From contig JAWKHI010000052.1 of assembly GCA_041394885.1 (NCBI GenBank), positions 1 through 47,120 of the forward strand: 47,120 bases of DNA. Direction: 5' to 3'. Below are positions 16,268 to 23,016 of the stretch, piece after piece. Every line of letters begins with the position of its first letter. Position 1 is the first letter of the stretch. This DNA comes from DSOI01 sp041394885 (GTDB lineage Bacteria > Acidobacteriota > Terriglobia > Bryobacterales > Bryobacteraceae). Under the pieces are notes generated by a model that ran no database searches, was not told the origin of the DNA, and saw only the letters and a list, made by a program, of their open reading frames with translations. Both the position numbers and the translations under genes were made by a program.

Positions 16268-17662
16268 CTACTGAATGCGTACCGCGGGCACGGGCGGACC
16301 GGGCGATGGGGCGAAGCGGGGGAGGCCCTGCCCGACCGCGGTTGCCTGGCCGGAGGTGGACCCGAGCGAGACATCGAACGAGATCGTGCCGAGTGGGGAG
16401 TTGGGCCGGTAGGCGAGGTAGACGGGCACATCGGCGCTTTCGATCGCGGTGGAATCGGCCGTGGTCACTTCGTAGACGGCGTAGCAGGTTGTGGGGCAGC
16501 CGATCAAAGGTACGATACCGCCGCCTACCGGAGATGCGGCCGGCGCGGGCAGGAAGAGCGATCCGGTGTTCCCGTTGGGTGGGCTGAGCACCAGCCGCAT
16601 GGATGGCTTGCCGGCGGACCCGACTGTGCGCACAGGTACGTAGAGTTTGACCCCGGAAGGCACGCCGCTGAACCGGACGACGAGACGAGTGCCTCGTGAG
16701 GCAAGTCCGGCGGTGCGCAATCCTCCGAGCAATGGGAACGATGGATTATAGAATCCGGTTTCGGAGGAGTACAGGGCACCGGTGTCCGATTGCGGCATCA
16801 ACGGCGGTTCGGAGTCAGGACTCGGCCAGTTGTTGCCGTTGCGGACACGGAGGACTGCCGGGAAGCGCTCCTGTGCGCGTGCATGGAAGGTGACCCCGTC
16901 GGGAGCGGCCGCGGCGAACGGCGAATTGGCTAGCGGAACGTTGTTCCCGCTCCGATTGGAGAGCGTAATGAGCGACGATGGCACACCGGCGCCATCGAGC
17001 AAGGCGGTGTCGAGGGGCGGGATGGCGGCCGCGACGGTTAGTGGAAAGAAGGTCTGGATATTCAGATTGACGCCGCCGGTGGAACTGAGCGTGGCCACCA
17101 CCGGGACTCCGGAGCCTGCGGGAACGTTCAGTTGCGCCGCGTTGAAGAACAGATTTGCGATGCGGAGAAAGCGTACGGCGGTGGGGCCGGGGGGGTCGAA
17201 CGGGACGCCGGCGATGGTGATCGATGATCCACTTGGGGCGTTGGCCTGGTAGACGTTGCGGACGTGCTGGCCGCCGTTGCCGGGGCTGGAGGGAACGCCG
17301 TACTGAATGCCGCCGGCCACGCCATGGAGGGCGCATGTGGAGGCTGCCGGGCAAGCAACCTGATGGGCGGGCTGCGGTTCGTCGACAAGCAGGAGCGCCT
17401 CGGAGGCGTTCCCGAGCCACGTGCGCGCGGTGATGTTCACGGCGGGCGCGAGGGAGACGGTAAGGTCGACGGTGGGAACTGGATTTCCGGCAGGAGTGGG
17501 TATCCCGCCGTTGCAAATGACGAGAATGTCACCAGCTTTTTCGGTAATACCGGTGGAGCGCACCGGCGGCGTGCCGGCTACCTGACCGACGCAACTCAGC
17601 GGTTGGGCCGCAGCCAAAGACGACAGAAAGACGACGGCGATGCCGATGGGAATTTGTTTCAT
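16268..17662 (-). CDS. Secreted protein of unknown function
   Basis: A 464-aa exported protein with a signal peptide (MKQIPIGIAVVFLSSLAAAQ) and a beta-rich, Gly/Pro/Ser/Thr-rich mature part. It contains paired cysteines that may form disulfides (early LSCVG and ICNGG, VACPAASTCALHG, and late IGCPTTCYAVYEV). Sequences like ITEKAGDILVICNGG and GNASEALLLVDEP recall secreted proteins common in Solibacter-type genomes, but I cannot name a function. The frame continues upstream to a GTG at 17716, but ATG at 17662 starts the signal peptide. The AGGAGG ribosome site 12 bases upstream lies in one arm of a hairpin, which suggests translational control. It sits between the 1152-aa receptor and the ECF sigma operon on the same strand and could be part of the same uptake system. 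Confidence 0.7.
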   Translation of the reverse strand: MKQIPIGIAVVFLSSLAAAQPLSCVGQVAGTPPVRSTGITEKAGDILVICNGGIPTPAGNPVPTVDLTVSLAPAVNITARTWLGNASEALLLVDEPQPAHQVACPAASTCALHGVAGGIQYGVPSSPGNGGQHVRNVYQANAPSGSSITIAGVPFDPPGPTAVRFLRIANLFFNAAQLNVPAGSGVPVVATLSSTGGVNLNIQTFFPLTVAAAIPPLDTALLDGAGVPSSLITLSNRSGNNVPLANSPFAAAAPDGVTFHARAQERFPAVLRVRNGNNWPSPDSEPPLMPQSDTGALYSSETGFYNPSFPLLGGLRTAGLASRGTRLVVRFSGVPSGVKLYVPVRTVGSAGKPSMRLVLSPPNGNTGSLFLPAPAASPVGGGIVPLIGCPTTCYAVYEVTTADSTAIESADVPVYLAYRPNSPLGTISFDVSLGSTSGQATAVGQGLPRFAPSPGPPVPAVRIQ

Positions 17663-17706
17663 GGTGTCTTGACACCTCCTGTCTGGAAGACATTGGGAGG
17701 AGGTGT
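17663..17706 (-). promoter_or_regulatory. Leader hairpins masking a Shine-Dalgarno sequence
   Basis: In the mRNA of the secreted-protein gene, ACACCUCCU (17698-17706) can pair over nine bases with AGGAGGUGU (17672-17680), which contains the ribosome site. A 4-bp stem (17681-17684 with 17688-17691) stacks inside, with a 6-base bulge. An alternative GGUGU-CAAG-ACACC hairpin (17663-17676) uses the same right arm, so the two are mutually exclusive. This resembles a translational switch. There is no U-run, so it does not look like a terminator. Pairings are read directly; regulation is inferred. Confidence 0.5.
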
Positions 17707-17799
17707 TTGACGACACGCGCAGCGGACTTTTTTGTCAGGCGATCAAGGCGGTGATAGCGCTCCCCTGCGGTGCTACCGGGAACGGGCAAGGCCTGTTGT

Positions 17800-20700
17800 C
17801 TAGAATTCGAGCTTGAGCGCGAACTGGAACGTACGCGCGGGTGCGGCGGTGCCTGTGACGCGGCCGAACGCGCTGCTGGTGGGCGAGGTGTTCGGGTTGT
17901 TGAGAATCGCGTGGTTGAGCGCGTTGAACGATTCGGCGCGGAACTGGAAGCGGACGTCTTCGGTGATGCGGAAATATTTGATCGCGGAAATATCCCAGCG
18001 GTGCTGGCTGTCGCCACGGATGCCGCCGAAGCGGAGGGGGAACGTGCGCAGGTTGGATGCCAGTTGCTCGCGCGAATTGCGATTGAATCCGGCGGCGGTA
18101 TTGAACCAGCGGTCCACGCTGCGCTCGCCCGACGACAGGGCGATGTCGCCGATGTTGCCCGTATAAATGGCGTTGCCGAACCCGAGCGCCGCGCCGGACT
18201 GGTAGATGATCACGGCGTTCAACTGCCAGCCGCCGGCGAAGATTTCGGCGGGCGCGGGCATGGCGGCGCCGAAGCGGCGTCCGCGGCCGAAGGGCAGCTC
18301 ATAGATGCCGCTGGCGGCGACGCGATGCGGCCGGTCCAGACCGGCGAGGCTTTCATAGGGGAGCGAGTCGCCGGCATTGAGGAACGAAATTGCCTCCATG
18401 GCCTTGGACCACGTGTAGGCCAACTGGAATGTATATCCCTTGCTGAAACGCTTTTCGGCGCGGAGCTGCAGAGAGTGGTACCAGTTGTATCCGATGGGCT
18501 CTTCCACCACGACGTTGCCGAACTGCGGATAGGCGCGGAGCAGCGCGGCCCGGGAGGTATTGGCGCCGTAGATGGGATTGGTCCCCCGGAAAGGGTTGCG
18601 GAAGGTCTGGCTGAGGTAGTTGATGGTGGCCTGATCGCGGAACGGCGAGGTGCTCAGGTACTGGTTCGGAGTGGCGTTGAGATTGCGATCCATGCCCAGC
18701 CGGACGCCGCGGTTGCCCACGTAGCTGACGTCGGTGACGAATTCGCCGAACTGGCGCTGCAGGCCGGCGGACCAGCGTTGCGAGTAAGCATTGGTGCGGC
18801 CGCGATTATAGAACTCGAAGCCTTGGCCGAGGAAGGTGGAGAGTCCGCCGGAAGCTCCCTGTGGCGCGAGGAGGCCATTCGGGAACGGATTGGCGTTGTT
18901 TGCAACAAACGTGATTCCACTGTCGAGCGAGGCTTGGATCGGAGTGGATTGCGAGAAGCCGGTCTGGATGGCGTTGGTCTTGTTGACGCCGATGGTCTCG
19001 AAGAACATGCCGTAACCAGCGCGAAAGACGGTCTTGGAATCGAACTGCCAGGCCATCCCGATGCGCGGCATGAAGTTGTTGCTCTCGCCGGCGAAGGGGT
19101 TGCGCGGGACGCCGCCGGTGTTGGCAAACAGGAGTCCGCCCTTGGCCGCGAACTGGCTGGCGGGGATCTCGGGAATCGGATTGGCGGCGTAGTTGATCTT
19201 GGCTTGGGCTTCCACGGGGCTCGGGGAAGTGAAATCGAACCCGCCGTTGATCCGGTCATACCGTTCGGTGACGGGCCAATCCTTCTCATAGCGGATACCG
19301 AGGTTGAATGTGATGCGCGGCGTCAGTTTGAAATCGTCATGCAAATATAGCCCGAGGTAGTTGTTCTGCATGGCGTAGCTGGCGGAACGCTCCATGGATC
19401 CCGAGGGGATGCCGAGGAGAGCCGAAGCCAATTCCTGCCCCACGAGAGCGGCGGGCGAGTTGTCGAGCGGGCCGCGGGTGTACGTATTGGCGAAGGCGAA
19501 GTCCGGCGCGGTTTGGCGCGGGAAACGATTGCCGAAGGCACGGTAGAGGCGGGTGTCGGCGCCAAACTTCAGGTTGTGGGTCGCCTGGAGCCGGGTGAAG
19601 TTGACCGAGAGCAGGTGGGTCAGGCTCGAGTTGGTGCCGTCGCCGGATTCCCAAGGCGAAATGGTCGAGAAGGCGCCGAGCGTGACGCGCGGCACCGTGG
19701 CGAGGCTTTTGTCGACGAGGCCGGTAAGATTGGGCGAGAACCCTAGCGAAGCCAGATCGAAGCCTTGCGTGACACGGCGCTCGGGGAACTCCTGCTGCGT
19801 GAAACCATAGCGTACGTTCATCAGCATTTGCGGCGTGAGGACGTAAACGTCGTCGAGAGCGATGCCACGATTGATGCGATTGAGAATGATGCCGTTGATA
19901 CGGTTGTCGAAGTGATCGTTCTTGTCTTCTTCCCAGAAATCGTAGTGAACGCGGCCGAACAGGCGGTGATTCTCGCTGAAGGCATGGTCAACGCGGGCGA
20001 TGTGGACGTAGTAATCCTCGAGGGACCGTAGCGCGCCGTTGAAGTAGTTATTACGGCCATCGACGGTGCCGGGCTGGTTGGGCTGCGGGTACAAGTTGAC
20101 GAGCGACGTGCCCACTTTGTCGAGCCGGCTGGAGGGAATGATGTTTCCCGCGAAAGGCGTGCGGCGGAAGCGACCGTTCGCGGCCGGCGTGGTCGACTGC
20201 GGGTCGTAAATCTGATAACTCGAATTGACGTTGAGCAGACCGGAGAAGTCGCCCTGGCGCTGGGGCGCCGTGGGCACGGTGCCCACGAACTGGCCTGGGA
20301 CGATCCACTTGTTGGCTTCCCATGCGTAAAACCAGAACGTCTTGTTACGGCCATCGTAAAGACGGGGAATGTAGACGGGGCCGCCCGCGGAGGCGCCGTA
20401 GCGATTGTCCTGATAGACCGGCGGATCGGTGTTGTTCTTGTTGTTGAAGAAGTTTCTGGCGTCGAAGGCGCGGTTACGCACGAACCAATGTCCTTCGCCA
20501 TGGATCTTGTTGGTGCCGCTGCGGGTGCTTACGTTGACCACCGAGCCGATGGTATGTCCGATGGAGGCGTCGTAGGTGGCCGTCTGCATCTTGAATTCCT
20601 GGATGGCGGTCTGCGGCGGGGAGAAGGCAACCCGCGCGCGCTGGTTGCCATCGGCGAAGGTGTTCGACACGCCGTCGATCTGGAACTCGTTGTTGTAGGT

Positions 20701-21258
20701 ACCGTTGCCATCGGTGGAGATCTGCGAGTTACCGTTGTTGAAGGCGGGCTTGCGATCGCGGAGATTGGTTCCGTTGACGACGCCGGGCGTAAGCAGAGCG
20801 AGCTCGAATGCGTTGCCGGCGAGAGTGGGCAACTCCATTACGCGGCGGGTGTCGACGACCTGGCCCAGCGACGAACTGGCGGTGTCGAGAATCGGTGTGG
20901 TGGCCGACACCTCGACGGACTCCGTAACTTCGCCTACTTCCATCGCGATCACGAGTTCGGTGGGTTCGCCGACGCGCACCTGGACGCCCGCGCGCTGGAA
21001 TCGTTTGAACCCGGTCAGCTCGGCGGTGACGGTGTAGGTTCCGGAAAGCAGGTAGGGCAGTGTGTAGCGGCCAGACGCGTTGGTCTGCGCGGTGGCGGTG
21101 ACGCCGGTGTCGACGTTGGTGGCGCGGATGCTGACGGCGGGGATGAAGGCTCCAGTGCTATCGGAGACCACGCCGAGCAGGGTGCCGCGGGGGTCTTGGG
21201 CGTGGAGCAGTGACAACGCGGTGGCAAGAGCGAGGGGAAGAAGACGACGAATAAACAT
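17800..21258 (-). CDS. Oar-like TonB-dependent receptor (1152 aa)
   Basis: The largest receptor in the window: signal peptide (about 1-20, ending LLHAQ), CarboxypepD_reg domain (about 24-112, LGVVSDSTGAFIPAVSI), plug segment with VMELPTLAGNAFELALLTPGV and FQIDGVSNTF, then SRSGTNKIHGEGHWFVRNRAFDAR split over the plug/barrel junction, the signature RYGASAGGPVYIPR with FWFYAWEANKW, and a barrel ending in ALKLEF. The last part, SFNALNHAILNNPNTS then FGRVTGTAAPARTFQF, is the common Oar C-terminus. Its terminal 170 bp recur exactly at 11198-11367. The gene begins after a short hairpin that overlaps its AGGAGG site. It is first in the minus-strand receptor region, 138 bp ahead of the secreted-protein gene. 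Ligand unknown. Confidence 0.93.
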   Translation of the reverse strand: MFIRRLLPLALATALSLLHAQDPRGTLLGVVSDSTGAFIPAVSIRATNVDTGVTATAQTNASGRYTLPYLLSGTYTVTAELTGFKRFQRAGVQVRVGEPTELVIAMEVGEVTESVEVSATTPILDTASSSLGQVVDTRRVMELPTLAGNAFELALLTPGVVNGTNLRDRKPAFNNGNSQISTDGNGTYNNEFQIDGVSNTFADGNQRARVAFSPPQTAIQEFKMQTATYDASIGHTIGSVVNVSTRSGTNKIHGEGHWFVRNRAFDARNFFNNKNNTDPPVYQDNRYGASAGGPVYIPRLYDGRNKTFWFYAWEANKWIVPGQFVGTVPTAPQRQGDFSGLLNVNSSYQIYDPQSTTPAANGRFRRTPFAGNIIPSSRLDKVGTSLVNLYPQPNQPGTVDGRNNYFNGALRSLEDYYVHIARVDHAFSENHRLFGRVHYDFWEEDKNDHFDNRINGIILNRINRGIALDDVYVLTPQMLMNVRYGFTQQEFPERRVTQGFDLASLGFSPNLTGLVDKSLATVPRVTLGAFSTISPWESGDGTNSSLTHLLSVNFTRLQATHNLKFGADTRLYRAFGNRFPRQTAPDFAFANTYTRGPLDNSPAALVGQELASALLGIPSGSMERSASYAMQNNYLGLYLHDDFKLTPRITFNLGIRYEKDWPVTERYDRINGGFDFTSPSPVEAQAKINYAANPIPEIPASQFAAKGGLLFANTGGVPRNPFAGESNNFMPRIGMAWQFDSKTVFRAGYGMFFETIGVNKTNAIQTGFSQSTPIQASLDSGITFVANNANPFPNGLLAPQGASGGLSTFLGQGFEFYNRGRTNAYSQRWSAGLQRQFGEFVTDVSYVGNRGVRLGMDRNLNATPNQYLSTSPFRDQATINYLSQTFRNPFRGTNPIYGANTSRAALLRAYPQFGNVVVEEPIGYNWYHSLQLRAEKRFSKGYTFQLAYTWSKAMEAISFLNAGDSLPYESLAGLDRPHRVAASGIYELPFGRGRRFGAAMPAPAEIFAGGWQLNAVIIYQSGAALGFGNAIYTGNIGDIALSSGERSVDRWFNTAAGFNRNSREQLASNLRTFPLRFGGIRGDSQHRWDISAIKYFRITEDVRFQFRAESFNALNHAILNNPNTSPTSSAFGRVTGTAAPARTFQFALKLEF
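17807..17976 (-). repeat. 170-bp perfect direct repeat, copy 2
   Basis: The 3' end of the intact 1152-aa receptor gene, identical to 11198-11367 in the same orientation. The two copies bracket the secreted-protein, sigma, anti-sigma and 1006-aa receptor genes. Recombination between them would delete exactly these four genes and leave the 1152-aa receptor intact. Confidence 0.95.
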
Positions 21259-21267
21259 GGACAGCGA

Positions 21268-21292
21268 CCTCCTGAAGGACTGACGGCTTCAG
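21268..21292 (-). promoter_or_regulatory. Leader hairpin overlapping the 1152-aa receptor RBS
   Basis: CTGAAG-loop(9)-CTTCAG (21272-21277 with 21287-21292) is a 6-bp stem whose 3' arm shares its last two bases with the AGGAGG ribosome site (21268-21273). It is weaker than the hairpin at 17663-17706 but in the same place relative to the gene. Role inferred. Confidence 0.3.
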
Positions 21293-21345
21293 ATTAACAC
21301 TTTTATGTTTATTTGTCGATCTTAATGGTTGCTCCCGGGGCGCCC

Positions 21346-21755
21346 TCACGGCGCCGCCAGGATACGGGCGGTAGCGAATACGATCACCAAGCACATTTCG
21401 TCCACGGTCCGCTCGCCGTAGGAAACCGCCCGAGGCGGAGAATTGGGATTGTTCCGGTTGTTCGGCGAATTGTCGTAGACGCCTTCGATGCGCACGCGAT
21501 CGCCGGGTCCCACCAACGGCGGATCGAGGGGGAAGTAGGTATCCTGCCATTGGAATTCCCAATCGGCGATTTCGATGAGGGGCGTCCGGGTGTCGTCGCG
21601 CGCGATTTTCACGGCCCGTATCTCGCGTCCGAGCAGGTGCATGGTGAGCCTGCATGACCAGGCGGGAGACCGCCTTCATCTTCAGCGACGTTCCATCGGG
21701 GAGTTGCAGGGAACGGCTCCCGGCGCCCAAGTTCCCAGGATGCAAGGCGGCATAG
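21346..21755 (-). pseudogene. Remnant of a copper type II monooxygenase-like protein
   Basis: The last 98 codons (MHLLGREIRAV ... DWEFQWQDTYFPLDPP ... VYDNSPNNRNNPNSPP ... DEMCL) match the C-terminal domain of acidobacterial copper type II ascorbate-dependent monooxygenase-like proteins. The Met-His of MHLLGRE is one of the copper-ligand motifs. Just upstream, in another reading frame, LPDGTSLKMKAVSRLVMQ fits the segment that normally precedes a stretch of roughly one hundred residues before that motif. The two pieces are joined directly at about 21640-21650 with a frame change, so an internal deletion has removed the middle. The N-terminal half is missing altogether; the sequence beyond about 21755 belongs to a different remnant on the other strand. 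No intact product is possible. Confidence 0.65.
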
Positions 21756-21767
21756 GGAGGCGATCCC

Positions 21768-22105
21768 GGTAAGGCCTTGGTGCTGTTCGGGGTCGGCCTC
21801 GGGTTGGTGATCTTGTTGGCTTTGGTGTTCATGTGGGCGTTCTGGGTGAACACCCGGCCGGAGGTGCAGGCGAGGCCACCGGCGCGAAAACCGACGATAC
21901 TGCTGTTGGTCGTGCAACTGGCCGCGGGTCTGTCGGTGGATACCGACCTGCTGTTTCTCGCCGCCCAGTTGGGATTCCTTTACCCGAATCGCACCGCGTG
22001 CGTTGGGTCGTGGGGCCAACGGTTCTGTTCGGGGGGGTTGATTGCGGCTGCTCTTTCGGGCGTGGCGGTCGACGTCGGCTATCACGGAACGGGCGCGGCC
22101 GGCGG
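21768..22105 (+). pseudogene. Remnant of a sensor histidine kinase N-terminal region
   Basis: The translation begins GKALVLFGVGLGLVILLALVF with hydrophobic segments resembling the membrane part of NarL-partner (LiaS/DesK-like) histidine kinases, including LLLVVQLAAGLSVDTDLLFL. Reading then shifts from frame 1 to frame 3 near 21985-22005 (RWVVGPTVLFGG), and back to frame 1 at a run of seven G (22031-22037, continuing GLIAAALSG). In-frame stops flank it. No HAMP domain, phospho-acceptor His or ATPase motif remains, so the kinase core is deleted. The family assignment is tentative; the two compensating shifts argue strongly for decay of a real gene. Confidence 0.5.
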
Positions 22106-22235
22106 TGGAGGTAAAGCGCGTGCCGATTCGAGGCGCTGGACCTGCAGGAGCCGCTCACGCCGCGCCAAGTGGCGGTGCTGCGGCTGATGGCGGACACGAG
22201 CGGTGCTGCGCGCCATCGAGTTGGGCTGGATTTGA
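22106..22235 (+). pseudogene. Remnant of a NarL/LuxR-type response regulator C-terminus
   Basis: LTPRQVAVLRLMAD (22154-22195) is the first half of a LuxR-type helix-turn-helix. It is followed, after a frame change, by RTRAVLRAIELGWI and a TGA (22191-22235), which looks like the end of the same domain. The recognition helix between them is deleted, and the receiver domain is absent. It directly follows the kinase remnant, consistent with a former kinase-regulator pair collapsed by deletions. Confidence 0.5.
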
Positions 22236-22242
22236 ATCGGGC

Positions 22243-22248
22243 TACACT
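22243..22248 (+). promoter_or_regulatory. Candidate -10 element for the YqaA-like gene
   Basis: TACACT lies 38 bp before the ATG at 22286, with a poor -35 match (TTGGGC) 16 bp upstream. No other promoter-like sequence is obvious between the decayed genes and this start. Weak evidence. Confidence 0.25.
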
Positions 22249-22285
22249 GAGGGATCGGGCCATCCCGGCCGATTCCATTCCTAAT

Positions 22286-22915
22286 ATGAGCGAAACCGCC
22301 GTTTCTTCCGCGCCGGCCACCTACGGTTGGCGGATCCATCGCCGGCTGTATGACTGGGTGCTGCACTGGGCGCTGACGCCACACGCGATGGTGGCGCTGT
22401 TTCTGTTGTCGTTCGCCGAGTCCAGCTTCTTTCCCGTTCCGCCGGACGTTTTGCTGATCGCTTTGGTGTTGGGGTCCACACATCGCTGGTTTCTTTTTGC
22501 GGGGTTGTGCACGCTCGGCAGCGTGCTGGGCGGCATGGCGGGCTATGGGATCGGCATGTTTCTGATGGACACCGTGGGCGCCAGAGTGATCGATTTCTAT
22601 CACGCGCAGGCCTACTATGAGAAAGTCTCGCAGTGGTACCAGCAGTACGATTTCTGGATCGTGTTCGCGGCAGCCTTCACGCCGATTCCCTACAAAGTTT
22701 TCACCATCGCCTCTGGCGCGTTCCATATGAATCTGCTTGGATTCGCGTTAGTTTCCGCGGTGGGGCGCGGAGCGCGCTTCTTTCTGGTGGCTGGGCTGCT
22801 CCGGATTGTGGGCGAGCCGATGCGGCGGTTTATCGACAAATATTTCGACTGGCTGGCGCTGGCTTTCGTGGTGATCCTGGGCGGTGGGTTCGCATTGATT
22901 AAATACGCCCGCTGA
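22286..22915 (+). CDS. YqaA-like VTT/SNARE-associated (DedA superfamily) membrane protein
   Basis: A 209-aa polytopic inner-membrane protein. It shows about five hydrophobic segments and the VTT-domain features of YqaA/DedA proteins: FAESSFFPVPPDVLLIAL (about 41-58) and, later, FAAAFTPIPYKVFTIASGAFHM, where the FTPIPYK loop is the conserved re-entrant motif. Relatives act in lipid flipping or membrane homeostasis; this subgroup has no firmly assigned substrate. The start ATG at 22286 follows debris of older genes, and the frame is open further upstream only through that debris. No strong ribosome site is visible. About 100 bp separate it from the penicillin-binding protein gene on the same strand, so joint transcription is possible. 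Confidence 0.85.
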   Translation: MSETAVSSAPATYGWRIHRRLYDWVLHWALTPHAMVALFLLSFAESSFFPVPPDVLLIALVLGSTHRWFLFAGLCTLGSVLGGMAGYGIGMFLMDTVGARVIDFYHAQAYYEKVSQWYQQYDFWIVFAAAFTPIPYKVFTIASGAFHMNLLGFALVSAVGRGARFFLVAGLLRIVGEPMRRFIDKYFDWLALAFVVILGGGFALIKYAR

Positions 22916-23016
22916 GCTATCGGAAAATTCTACACCCAAGTTAGGGGACGATCGCCGCTTCAGAGGGCTGTGACCGCTTGGCAACCGGCCTTGCAGTCTG
23001 CCATCATACGTAAGAA

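Noticed and set aside
17770..19350. A 526-codon plus-strand frame
   Set aside because: Antisense to the 1152-aa receptor; its start shares the 170-bp repeat only because the repeat is coding on the other strand.
21158..21853. A 231-codon minus-strand frame read as an intact gene
   Set aside because: It crosses two remnants and runs into the receptor leader; it only holds the upstream piece of the monooxygenase-like pseudogene in frame.
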